DNA of 64,000 nucleotides from Bremia lactucae (taxonomy: Eukaryota > Oomycota > Peronosporomycetes > Peronosporales > Peronosporaceae), in contig NW_027152029.1 in NCBI RefSeq assembly GCF_004359215.1, forward strand, positions 2,109,802-2,173,801, read 5' to 3'. The translations under genes and the position numbers were made by a program. Positions 45,681-56,241 of this stretch are shown in pieces; within the stretch, counting starts at the first letter, position 1; the number at the start of each line of letters is the position of its first letter. Under the pieces are notes generated by a model. It saw only the letters and a program-made list of their open reading frames with translations. It had not been told where the DNA came from and ran no database searches.

Positions 45681-46235
45681 CTCGCTCGAGCAAAAAAAAA
45701 GTTTAGCTCTTGCTCATCACGCATTAGCACTAAGGTCAATGCGAAAGATACTAATGTTGATTTAATTTACATTGAGGTGGACAAACTCAGTAATAACAAT
45801 AATGTTATTACTGACTTTAATAACGATGCTGAAAGACTTAACATCAAAAAGAAAATTATTAATGAGAACGATAATACTCTTAATAACGAATAGATTTAAA
45901 TACCGCAGTGCGAGCCGGTCGCACTGAAAACAAAAAAAGAGATAGCAGGTAATTTTTTTTGGCTTGAGAAGCATGGGTCCGTCTTGTACAGGAGTCCATC
46001 GCTGATGCGGTGGACCAACAGAAACGGAAGACAACATACCATCAATTAATTCTAATAACCCAGTCGTACTGTCTACGGTTGACCTTCTGAAACATGTCGT
46101 GATGAAGGCAGTGATAAATTACTGCCCAGGTATATTGGGCCGTTTTGTGTTCTACATCGCTGCCTCGTGGTATGCGTGCGCGCATCCTACGTTTTATGTT
46201 GGGTATCTATGGGTACGAGGCTTCTTCCAATTCCG
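45681..46235 (+). pseudogene. E7 integrase C-terminal region
   Basis: Plus-strand text resumes at DSLEQKKSLALAHHALALR-like sequence, followed by an Asn-rich stretch (NNNNVITDFNNDAERLN near 45790-45845), the LQESIADAV-like block near 45990, and YWAVLCSTSLPRG / TFYVGYLWVRGF near 46130-46220. It parallels E4 at 20030-20640. Broken frames. Confidence 0.65.
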
Positions 46236-46237
46236 GG

Positions 46238-47902
46238 TTACACCGGAACGGTCGAGGGCATCGCCAAAGCCTGATGGTTTCGAGCCAAAGCCTTGTTGTC
46301 TCGGAACATAGTCTGATTCTCTTGAACCAGACGATCCACTCTTTCCTTCAAGGAAGAGATCTTCTGACGAGCTGTCACCAGCTCGTTTTGAAGGGACTGA
46401 CATGTCCTCTTGTTCGCCATTTGTTCAGTCGCAACCTGCGCACAATTTTTCATATGGTCACGAAACACATTGTCGACAGTCACCGCTAACTCGCTGCGAT
46501 GGGCTCGCTCGTGATCAAGATCCTCCTTTAGATAATAAGAGGAGTGGTCCAATCACGATGTTGATTCGGGCTCGTCAAATGAGTCGATCCCGATTCCCCC
46601 CCCTCCACATCCGTTGACAAATTCGAGTGATGAGAAGCATTTTCATGTTGAAAGCTTCTTGAACCGCCGTGAGGTAAAGGGGGTTCGAACGAGTCATCTC
46701 GTTCGTTGGCGAGGGTATCCACCCTCGCATGATAGTTAGGAACCTCGTTCCCAACTGATGTTGGACGGGTCTCGTCTTGCAGTACGATGAGAACATCCGC
46801 CTCGACAGAGAGTCCATCAAGAACGAACGTTTCCCGCGCTCGTAATAGTATTGAAGGTTCTCAATCCCTTGATGCATCTTGTTAGATGAGCGTCCTCAAA
46901 TGAGAATCTTTAAGGGAATATTTCTTTGCTCTCTACCTCAAGCTTTGGGGTACATGCTTCTTTAGAGGCATGACCTGCCCCTTTAAAACAGCATTGACAT
47001 GAGTCCCCCCACGAAAGGCAAGGAATTCCTGCCTGTCTAGACAAACGTTGTAGCTTATAGTGTGCACCGACTACGGTCCGTTTCTCGAACCGTTCACGGA
47101 GAGCATTTAGCTTGTCAGGCCTATGTTTTGCATATTGAGCACAAAGGCTGTCCAAGCTTGGAGCAAAGGTTTGCATCCTTCCCCCGCATAGAAGAGTACT
47201 ACCGATGCCGATAAAGAATTCCGTCTCATTCTCACCAGTGAAGCCTGGCTGAGTCAAATAACGGAATGTGATATCGATCGTTGTCATACCAGACCAACGA
47301 ATTAGGTTATTCTTCGAGGGGAAACTATGTCTATTTTCAGGAGCGAGCCGCAACGTTTTGCGATTCCTCTCTTGATGGCGCATGTTAACGTTAACTTGGC
47401 CCTTGAAGCAATCCCTAGAATCACTCCTTTCCTGGCGTATGCAAACTAGCACCACCAGTAACACTCTTCCCTACAGATCACTTAGTTTCTAGTGACGTAT
47501 ACTTAGTCACCAGAGTGATCATCGCCCACGAAGTCACCATCCGATGACTCCCCACCAAACTCGTCATCACCTCTTAGGTTGTCACATTAGAAACCAAAGG
47601 TTTAACGGACTCGTCCTTAGGTGATCCGGCGGCATTTACAGTAGCCACTGAGTCGGGCGGTGCCGGTGACTTGGTCCAGTCACCTACAATTGGTGTAGCA
47701 GGTGACTTGTCACCGTCACCTGCAATTATATTATCAGATGACATATCTCAGTCACCTTCAATTGGGGTAGGAGGTTACGTATTCCACACAGTCGACGCAT
47801 TAGCGTCTACTTAAACATTTGCAATACTAACAGCTGCACTAATCCGTGCAGCTGCCAGCTTTGCGGCCTCACGGGCCACGCGCACAGACTTGTTTGTCGC
47901 CA
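46238..47902 (-). pseudogene. E7 antisense accessory ORF (most complete of the LTR-B type)
   Basis: Runs from ATG 47902 (MATNKSVRVAREAAKLA, basic/Ala-rich) inward from the 3' LTR. A 184-codon block (46910-47464) carries DITFRYLTQPGFTGENETEF, LNALRERFEKRTVVG and a Cys-rich motif CLSWGDSCQCCFKGAGH. Then IENLQYYYERGKRSFLMDSL, NEVPNYHARVDTLANERDDS (46528-46722) and the terminal coil (46238-46552) with EDLDHERAHRSELA, LVTARQKISSLKERV and RLVQENQT. Several stops (for example after SIANV) and frame changes separate the blocks. The same block order is seen antisense to E4 and E6. Unknown function; a zinc-binding plus coiled-coil protein is the reasonable inference. Confidence 0.55.
46620..46780 (+). 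pseudogene. E7 chromodomain ending at a stop in place of Trp
   Basis: SDEKHFHVESFLNRREVKG then TSHLVRWRGYPPSHDS followed by TAG and EPRSQL in frame. Same position as the stops in E4 and E6, but a different stop codon. Confidence 0.8.
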
Positions 47903-48047
47903 TGTTGATCTCGGTCAAAATCAATAAGGCAAATAATAACGGTATTTTGATTAAAATCAATAATGCAAAATTACACGGAAAGACATAATAGTATTTCCGG
48001 TCACCCTACATCAGTCGCAATAGTGACTGTTAGTTAAGGTGGGGTGA

Positions 48048-48529
48048 TGAAATGGGGTGTCTCGTTTCATAGGTATTATTTCCTATAAGAGGAAATAAAC
48101 AAAGAAATACGAAATTATATCTTCATTAATTTTAACTTAAATAGTACTCATATTACCAAATTTGGTAATTGATACAATAAAACATTAGGTCTATTGATCG
48201 GTTGATTTAAGTCTAAATCAGTCCAGTCAATCATTATAAGACAAGGATAGTGTGGATCGCAAGGACGCGACATCCTTAGTTAAATATTAATATAATACGT
48301 TCAGAAGTAGATAGATGATCGTTACTTAGGAAACTAAATACATTAATACAGCTTTACTATTCTCTATTGATAAGCCTTAGTCTAGACCTGTAAGCTAAAG
48401 ACCCTAAGATCCATAGAAACCTTCCTCTGTAACTTTGTGTACGTGTAATTTCGAGGCATCTCACCTACATTGTAATCAGTGTAAGGTTAACTAGTACTGA
48501 TCAGTACTATTGAAAGGTGCCCCGTTACA
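48048..48529 (+). repeat. LTR-B, 3' LTR of E7
   Basis: After polypurine AAGGTGGGGTGA. Starts TGAAATGGGGTGTCTCGTTT and ends AAGGTGCCCCGTTACA, 482 bp. It is an LTR-B, whereas the 5' end of E7 is an LTR-A, confirming the chimera. Confidence 0.8.
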
Positions 48530-49400
48530 CAAGTGGTGGGTCTAATTACTTCACTTGTGTGGGGCAACTTTCATTGCGAATAGGTGCGAATCCAGCGTGG
48601 GAAATGCGTCGTCTGTGTACGTGCTACATGTGATGCTCACTCACAGGCTTCACCACCGAGCTAAGAAGTTGTCATCACCACTTTTGTTGTTCTGTTAGGA
48701 TCATGGCAGGGGTATGGCCATTTCCATATGTTTCGATCCAAACAAGGAGATTTTCTCTCTCTTGTCCTCATATGTCTCAACACTGACAACAAGAGGGCAA
48801 GCCTTAGGCTCCTGATCAGGTACAGGAATTTACCGAGTTGCATAAATGCTGCTAAGTGGTCCGATATAGAAAGATTCATGTTGCAGAAAGGCTTTAAGCC
48901 TTGCAACAAGAACCTTTGGGCCCTGAAAAGGATGTGATCTCTACGATCCAGCCCAAACAAATTTGTAAGGTTATCAAACGCTACGCGTTTCACCCCTAAA
49001 AGTTTGAGAAATGGATCTATGTCAGCAGACGCTCGGACTTATAAAGACTCAGGCGTAGATTGGCGAATCGGACTTAATTCATTAAGATTATACGAAAAAC
49101 TAAACTTTAATTAAAATTTAAAATGTGGAACCTTACCTTAATTCCACCAGATCTCTATCTGGTGGCTACTACTCGTATTTCGTATCACCTACATAAAAAT
49201 GGGATTGTTTTAGCCAATCAGAAGCCTTACTTATTGCGCTCCGCATATTTTTTTTCACGATAAAAAAACATCGTTTTGAATCGGGCTGGGTCAAGTTGAT
49301 CTACTCTCCATATCCTTCTTTTTGACTTGTAAACAAGCGGGTCCTACGAATTATTATCAATCACAATACATTCTCTATATCACACTCAATTTCTACTTTC
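48530..49400. other. Unrecognised stretch after E7
   Basis: 48530-48570 resembles a short reversed LTR-A piece (AGTGGTGGGTCTAATTACTT). The rest has short frames on both strands (48661-48993 -, 48728-48937 +) without a familiar domain. Confidence 0.4.
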
Positions 49401-49970
49401 TTCCTTGTCAGGCTGTTCTACAATGCTTCCACCACACCACCCAATGCATCCTTTCCCAGCACAATGGCCCTGACGGATGCAGCTCGCGAATTCGCTCATG
49501 CAGAAGGATATGCTGTGTCTACCCTAAATTCCGACAAAAAGAAGATTATTTTGTAATGCGATCGACGTGGTACCTACCTGCAAAGGGCAGCAACATGACT
49601 TGAGTTGCCGCGAAACTCTGCGAGCCGATTGACTAATTGCCCGTTTCGTCTATCAGGGCGTCTACCAAGCGATAACAGCTTGCAACTGCGAACTTTTCAT
49701 AGGGAACATAATCATGAACCTTCAGACAACATAAGTAGTCATCCGACTGCCTGACGCTTTCAATCAGAGCAAAATTTGTTAGTACAAAAACTTCTTAAGG
49801 CTGGGATTGCGCCGAAAGAAATTGTCACAACCCTACGCCAAATAGATCCCAGCACAAAAGCAATAGGAAGGACAATCTACAACGAGCGCCAGCGGTGCGA
49901 GCAGAAGAGCTTCGCAATCGTACACCACTGGACGCTCTATTTGACATTCTGCATCATGCAGAGTGGGTTT

Positions 49971-50011
49971 ATAGGTGTGAAAGATGATTATCATCATCTT
50001 TTCACACCTAT
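49971..50011. repeat. Palindrome 1 in the MULE relic
   Basis: ATAGGTGTGAAAGATGAT is followed almost at once by its complement with one extra T (ending 50011). The stem is about 18 bp with a very short loop. Confidence 0.85.
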
Positions 50012-50044
50012 TCTATGCCAGCCAAAAATCTGTGGAACTCCTTT

Positions 50045-50122
50045 ACAGACATCCATACGCTTTGGTGGCGGACTGCACCTAGATAGGTGCAGTCCACCAC
50101 CAAAGCGTAAGGATATCTGTGA
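50045..50122. repeat. Palindrome 2 in the MULE relic
   Basis: The inner arms 50056-50081 and 50084-50109 pair over 26 bp with one mismatch and a 2-nt loop (left arm TACGCTTTGGTGGCGGACTG...). Outer arms ACAGACATCC and GGATATCTGT extend the structure to about 37 bp per side with few mismatches. Confidence 0.85.
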
Positions 50123-51227
50123 TCGATTCATAATGCCGGATCCTCCATATCACTGGTGTCACAAGCTTCAACACTTCCTCCCAATTGCTATTGCTTTCAT
50201 CAGGCATGAACGTGAAGCGGACTACCTTTGGGCTCTCGATCAACTGCCACAGACAATCACAACAGACCGAGAATTTGCCCTAAAGAATGCCCTGAAATAA
50301 CATTTCCCACCTCAACCCATCTTCTATGCGTTTAACATATTTAAAAAAACGCTCTAGCAAATTGTCGTAAGTTTTTTGGACCTGGGGATGACTGGAATAA
50401 ATTCGTGAAGAGTCGGACAGATGTAATCTATTCGAAATCAGAGGAAGTGTAAATCAATCTCATGATAAGCATGCACTCAACATATACTGCACTGCCTAAC
50501 ATGCTGGCCTATCCGGATACCACCTGTCTGACACATAAAAATTAATTTATTTACGCATACACCAGGAATTGCATGCATTTTGGCCACGTCACATCATCGA
50601 GAGCTGAAGGGCTTCATCATATGTTAAAGAGCTACATAAGTGTTCCGGAAAAAACTTGGGTGATGTACAAACTCGCGTAGCTCATGCTGCTTAAGCCCAG
50701 ATTGAAAATCTTGGTGTTTAGCTGTCGTAGGAGCGAATGCAAGTCATGCACAAACACAGAAAATCCCTTTCTTTGCTGTAGTGCGCCGCATTTCAATATA
50801 CGCACTAGGAAAATGCTTTGAGCTATGAGTTATCTGAAGATCCTACCAATGCCACCATAACCTGTTCAGTTGCGTGTAATTCAAGAATGGAATACCCTGT
50901 CAGCATCAAATAATCTGCTTTTCTAAGAAGTGGCCGCCCTCTCACTGTTAAGAGTTTCCACCATTAATGGCGCTTGGATGCAGCTGCGCCTGCAGCCATG
51001 CCTGAAGTGGGTAGACAAAATGTTGCCACCATATTAGAGGCTGTCAAAGAACGTTACAACATGGTGGAGTATCGCCATCAAGAAACCATTATGGGAACAG
51101 CTACGATAAATTGCAGTCTGGATGATATGGCTCCAAGAATTCTGTCCCTTAGCGTACTCGTGGTCGCTCAACTGGATCTAGACCGTCACAAAAAATAATA
51201 ATGTGCATCAATCATCAAGGCAACGAG

Positions 51228-51480
51228 ATCCATCTGAATTTGAGTTTGTTCAAGTAGCGGATTGCTCGAAACTTTGCATACAATCAGGTCAAAATGCACG
51301 CAGGTGCCCCATCGCTCAATCTCTGGCTCTTTTAAATAAGTCCTTTTATCCATCTGAATTTGAGATTGTATAAGCAGCAATTCGTTGAAGACTTTGCAGT
51401 ATTTGCAGGAATAAGGGTCACAATGCACGCAGGTGCCCTTAACGCCGAATATCTGGCTCTTAAATAAGTATTTTTTATCC
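51228..51480. repeat. Two tandem ~120-bp units
   Basis: ATCCATCTGAATTTGAG recurs at 51228 and 51348, followed in both units by ATGCACGCAGGTGCCC and a TGGCTCTT...AAATAAGT tail. On the minus strand the units encode similar Cys-bearing peptides (GTCVHCDPYSCKYCKVF, GTCVHFDLIVCKV), but no ATG opens that frame. Confidence 0.8.
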
Positions 51481-51492
51481 ACTTCATCAACT

Positions 51493-51712
51493 TGCCATTC
51501 CACCCCAGCATTTGTTATTTCCACCCGTCATTATTTTTTCCACCCGTCATTATTTTTTCCACCCCTTATTTGTCTTTTTCCGCCCATATAAATAAATATG
51601 CGAAGCGTTATACATAATGCTTCTGATTGGCTAATCGGAATCAAGTTGGCAGCGACGGTATTTTTTTGCATGGGGTGGAAATAACGAAATGGTGGGGTGG
51701 AAATAACATTCC
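51493..51712. repeat. Inverted cluster of a GGTGGAAATAAC motif
   Basis: GTTATTTCCACCC at 51514 with the variants TTATTTTTTCCACCC downstream (51529-51565) is mirrored by GGGGTGGAAATAAC at 51672 and 51694. The layout suggests the subterminal repeats of a small non-autonomous DNA element of about 200 bp, but no target duplication is clear. Confidence 0.45.
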
Positions 51713-52528
51713 CCTTTATTTATTATCTAAGTTCTTAATAGCAAAAGGTGTGTTGTGAATTGTACACTTCAACCGAAGTATGCCCCATTACAATTTTATA
51801 TTCCGTTGCATGGTTGCTACTCTGGCAAATTGCAGTGCACAATTTCGATTTGGCACAGCCATAAAAAATATGGTTTTCGGCACTTCATATGGTACGGATT
51901 CTTTATTCGATCAGGAGAATGATACTATGAATTCTGTAGGCTCTTATTTCCTCGATTTTTCGTTCCAAGTTGCTTAATTCTTCATGGAAGGTCCTGTCGC
52001 TGCGGATGCGCTCTTTGAGCAATAGTAATCAGGCAGCAAATAATAGGTGGGCGCGAGTGGGCTTTAATATATGCCCCGTCATGATTATTTAGTCCCCTTA
52101 AAAGTCTTGGCCCGCAAACGCTTGATTACTTACGCCATGAGCTATTTAGTGCTTGTACGTGCGCAAATAGCCCATGCTTTAGTAGGGTTGGCAATTGAGA
52201 CCGTGAATGAGTCTAGCTAGTATCATGCATCTTTTTGTGAAGATGCTCAGACTTGGAAAATGATTTTTATGACACTATCGCGTTAGAAGCTCAGCTATTT
52301 AAAATGAGACTTGTCGAACGCAAATCGTGTATAAGATTTATAAAAAGCCTTCCCATCTGGGAGGTTACCGGCATGACTCTTCCGTCTCGTGGAACAAGAC
52401 GAGTATATTTTCACCGACCTTTCGACGGGCGTGTACACGTCGATAGCGGCGAGTATGCTAACATCATACGTTTCAATTGAGAAATATTAAATAACAATAC
52501 TCAGATTTGTGACTATTTTTGAATAACG
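51713..52528. other. Stretch without a recognised gene
   Basis: Contains small ORFs (51780-51977 and 52253-52480, both +) with no identifiable domain or flanking signals. Confidence 0.4.
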
Positions 52529-52531
52529 ACT

Positions 52532-52615
52532 ACAGTATAACCTGTCTAAATTAATAATGTTGGGACGCCCTTTCCTGATAAATTTAAAAAGTTTAGAATT
52601 TTAGACAGGTGTAGT
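52532..52615 (+). repeat. Probable 5' terminal repeat of the pogo-like element
   Basis: CAGTATAACCTGTCTAAATT preceded by TA, the target dinucleotide of pogo/Tc1 elements. CAGT...AACC is the usual start of pogo/Tigger ends. A reversed partial copy (AATTTTAGACAGGT) lies at 52598-52612. No matching 3' end was found. Confidence 0.45.
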
Positions 52616-52699
52616 ATCCCACAGATAAATTAATTATTTCGCTTTTTTGGAGGGATGTGGTTATAAAAGAAAGGCCTCTCCCACAATCCCCAAGAAGAA

Positions 52700-54264
52700 C
52701 TCAGCAGCGCATCAACAATGCCTCTGGGAGGAGCACGCCACAATGACGGACGATGTCCGTGTGGCTCTCTGCAAACATTACACATAGAATCCCGCACTGA
52801 TCTAGGCACAGCTTGTCAATTGACTTCAGGACAAATATCAGCTGGGGGTCAGCCAGGCGACGGTCTCCAGCACGCCGAAGAAGAAGGCAGACCATCTTCG
52901 ACTTTCAGAAGACAGCAGTAATGTATTCACTGATGGAATCAGCTCTGCTGGCTTGGTTTAATGCCCATTCGGATCGTATCAGTCTTAGCGGAGACGTTGC
53001 CCGTGAACATGCAGAGCGGATTTTGGACCTTCTTTGTCCAGGACATGAACTATTTCAGCTTTCCAACGGATGGCTGGAATCCTATATAGCTCTGAATGGA
53101 ATCCGCGCCTATCGCAGTTCGGAGAGAGCGGCGCGATGGACATGGTTGATGAGGAGGATGCGCTTTCTCCCTTATGCGAGGTCCTCAATTAGTATAAATG
53201 GAAGAATATCTACAACATGGGTGAGACTGGCTTGTTCTATCGGATGCAGGTAAGCACTCTGCGAAGGACACCAAATTTTGTTATCTGGTGGCTAATGCAA
53301 CTCTTCTGTTTCAAGCTGACACTTCGCTTGCAACAGGGAGCTGAAGGGGTGAAAGCAAACAAGGAATAAATGTGACTGTCTACTGCAATGGTGATGGGTC
53401 CGACAGAGGCCCCTATGGATCATTGGCACTACGCCACTTCTCGCTGCTCCCGCCATGTCAATCTCCAGAACCTTGGCTATCAGTATCGCAGCAACAAGAA
53501 GGCCTAGATAACACAAATTATCATCTTGGAGTGACTGAGGGACTTCGATGGGAGAATGGCAAACCGCAAGGTGCTGCTGATCCTGGACAACTGCAGTGCA
53601 CACGTCCTGCTTGCTGATCTGTCGCAGCGAATCGCAATTCGCAACACGACAATCTACTATATTTCGCCCAACATGACGTCGAAGCTTCAGCCGTGCGACC
53701 AGGGTATCCTACGCAACCTCAAAGCCTACTAGGCGCAGCTTCTCCCGTATGCTCCTTCAGGATCTCGACAATGGTGTCGTTGAGCCGGCAAAGATAAACA
53801 TCTTTCATGCTATCTAGGTGTCAGTCTCAACTTGGTCTAACGATGTCCGCATTGAGACCATCCATAACTGTTACCGGCATTGCAACATCCGGTCAGAACC
53901 AGCTGATGCTGCACCAGTCCTAGAGGAGCAGTGCCTTGACAATGAAGTCATGGTGGAGATGGAACATCAGATTAGACGCTTCAGGTATCCTATCGTGATG
54001 AACATCCGCAACCTGCTAGACTATCCTACCGAGCGGATCACATCATACATTCCAGACGTGGATGAAATCATTGAGGACCACCTCCCGACTCAGCCTGAGG
54101 ACGAGCAGGAATCGCTGTCGTAGATGCTCAGAAAGCACTCGAGTTGCTTGAGACAATCTGGCTGCAACAGGATGGCGGCGCGCTGGGTTTTCTCAAGTCC
54201 GTACAGCAGATGAAGGACAGCGTTGGAGCAATCCGCACAAACCAAATCGCTCAGCCTGACATAC
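52700..54264 (+). pseudogene. pogo/Tigger-like DDE transposase relic
   Basis: A helix-turn-helix remnant (LQDKYQLGVSQATVSS) lies near 52830-52880. The CENP-B-like second DNA-binding segment follows at 52919-53130 (SALLAWFNAHSDR, FQLSNGWLESYIALNGIRA). The DDE domain begins IYNMGETGLFYRMQ near 53205, where Gly replaces the usual catalytic Asp. VLLILDNCSAHVLLADLSQR lies at about 53570-53620, and SKLQPCDQGILRNLKAYY at about 53680-53730. The C-terminal frame 53818-54123 is rich in acidic residues. Frameshifts and the missing Asp show it is dead. The 3' end is split by a solo LTR. Confidence 0.8.
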
Positions 54265-54714
54265 TGTAACGGGGCACTACGACTTGAACTGCTTCAGTAC
54301 AAGTCCATTTCGCACTGCCTCAGTTGCAAGTGGTGCCCTACATTATTTCACGTACACTAGTACGTGCAGAGGAAGACTTCTCTTTAAGGCAACTAACTTA
54401 AAGAGGGTTAAATGAAAACTGTATTAATATAAGTAAGTATCTCTTCTATCTATCTTGTAAATGCAAACCTAATTATAATCTAATACTAAACATGCAATTG
54501 AATACTTATCTGATCTTATCTGTATCTCTCTTTTGTTTATCTCTACAGCTGATTAGTCTGCGAAATAGATAAAATGGTCTATACCTATTTATGGATAAGA
54601 ATTTTGAACATAACTACATAGAGTAATATCCTCCAAATATTCTCTACGTTTTAGATAATATATTAATTAACAGCCTTTAAGTGTTAATTTCATGTAACGA
54701 TACACCCCGTTACA
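54265..54714 (-). repeat. Solo LTR-C with perfect target duplication
   Basis: In reverse orientation: TGTAACGGGGCACTACGACT at the left and ATACACCCCGTTACA at the right, 450 bp. Flanked by CATAC on both sides (54260-54264 and 54715-54719). It is inserted in the tail of the pogo-like element, so it is younger than that element. Confidence 0.92.
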
Positions 54715-56241
54715 CATACGAGATTTCTTCAGACGTGTTTAGTGCTTTCAATTATTTTACAGTATCTGATTTTTTTCATCAAGAAAAATTATATGAATAA
54801 TAAATTTAAAAAAAGGGACCTCAAATTGCATTTAATAATTAAATTACAAAGGTTTATTAATCATTAAATGTGCTCGATTAACGACGAAGTTAAATGAATA
54901 ATTTAAGAATCTTATTAATTAACTCGGGATTTTCTTAAGACAGGCTCTTCTGTTCATTTCATTTTTCTACTTCAAATGAAAGGTAAATTTTGTCTGGCTC
55001 AATCAAATGTGAAACATTCTCAACATCTAGAGCTTCAAGCAAAAATTCTACAGCATATCAGATTTTGCTCGTCACATAAATTCTAGCTGGGTATGTGAGC
55101 CAGCTTCGTGAAAGACGCATCATTTTTTCCCTGTCAAAACAACTATTTCTCTGCTTACAATTATTGGGTAAACTATTCCTACGAGGAAACAGCCTCGACT
55201 GTAACCAGTATGTAACATAGTCGCATGTTGAAAGAGAATTAACGCAAGACAAAGTTGTCAACACGCAAACACACAGAAGACAATCGCGATAATGCACATA
55301 TATTGGATTGTTCATGCTTGAACTTTATATGGCGCAATAGTCCCGAGTCCGTAGGCTTACAATTCGTGCGATTGTAAGCTCGTTGGCTGCAGTGCGTCCT
55401 ATATGTCGCAGCTGAGCCATAACATAGCAGGCTATCCTGACAAATACAAACACAGTTTCCTGTAAGCATTTTTTATTAAATATAAACAGTCCCGATCGTT
55501 AGCGCGAATGACTATTTTTTTGGTCAAAGCTAAACTTTATCGCCTATATTACCAGGCTTTGGCTTCATAAAAGAGAAATCTACGGGGACGCGAGCTGGAG
55601 TAAGGGACCTCGAATAATCCAAGTGAAATATAATGATAATATCTATAGGTTATGTAGTTTTACGCTAGAGTTGCCATATCGTGCGTCTGTCGTAAAGCCG
55701 TCAGCTGGAATAAGAACGAATCTTAGCAAATGTTTCTATCAATATAGAATGCACTGCACACCCCTCCCGACTAAACCGACTGAATGGGCCGCCAATCGAG
55801 CTCAGAGAGCGACCAAGTTTCACGCCAAATACGCACAAATCACGCGATCGGATATTCCGCCGCTTGCCGTATGTATCAATTGGTCGAGACTGGCGCCGAC
55901 AGCTGTTCTCGATGATTGCTTTTTCCAAGAACGTCGGTGCAGAACCAAGACATGTGTGTGCATGACACGGGCAACTCGCGAGTTTTTTACATCTGACTCT
56001 TATGCGGCTAAAGGCACAGTGCCGCACAAGCTCAAAATAACGACTCCTACAGTTTGCCTTGTCACGTGATCAACCTCGTTTTGAATTGATAGTGGCAAGT
56101 AAGTGGACTGCTATTGATTCCGGCAAGAGGGTTACGCAAGACTTTGGTGCAGGGAACAATAGAGCTGTTTTTATCGAACCTTCAGCGCAGATTCCAGGAA
56201 AGTTGCGCTGGCGTGACGCTTCGGGCTCCGGAGGCTGGACA
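54715..56241. other. Intergenic stretch before the second gene island
   Basis: AT-rich to about 55600, with small frames on both strands and no domain. The open frame that leads into the 56242 gene begins upstream near 56059, but that part has no family features and is more likely 5' UTR and promoter. Confidence 0.45.

Larger units (their letters stand above)
49440..51190 (+). pseudogene. Mutator-like (MULE) transposase relic
   Basis: In changing frames: LTDAAREFAHAEGYAVST (about 49470) with a FAR1-like zinc domain remnant (NCPFRLSGRLPSDNS, about 49635); EQNLLVQKLLKAGIAPKEIV and STKAIGRTIYNERQRCEQ (49768-49905). IAFIRHEREADYLWALDQL then TITTDREFALKNALK (50190-50297) is the MULE core with its catalytic Asp segment. 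HFGHVTSSRAEGLHH near 50578-50625 is the C-terminal His/Cys-associated block. Two palindromes replace the middle of the core (see separate entries). Stops after ALK and elsewhere. Non-functional. Confidence 0.75.

Noticed and set aside
48661..48993. 110-codon minus ORF after E7 as a gene
   Set aside because: No ATG-supported domain, overlapped by an equally plausible + frame, and no conserved motif seen.
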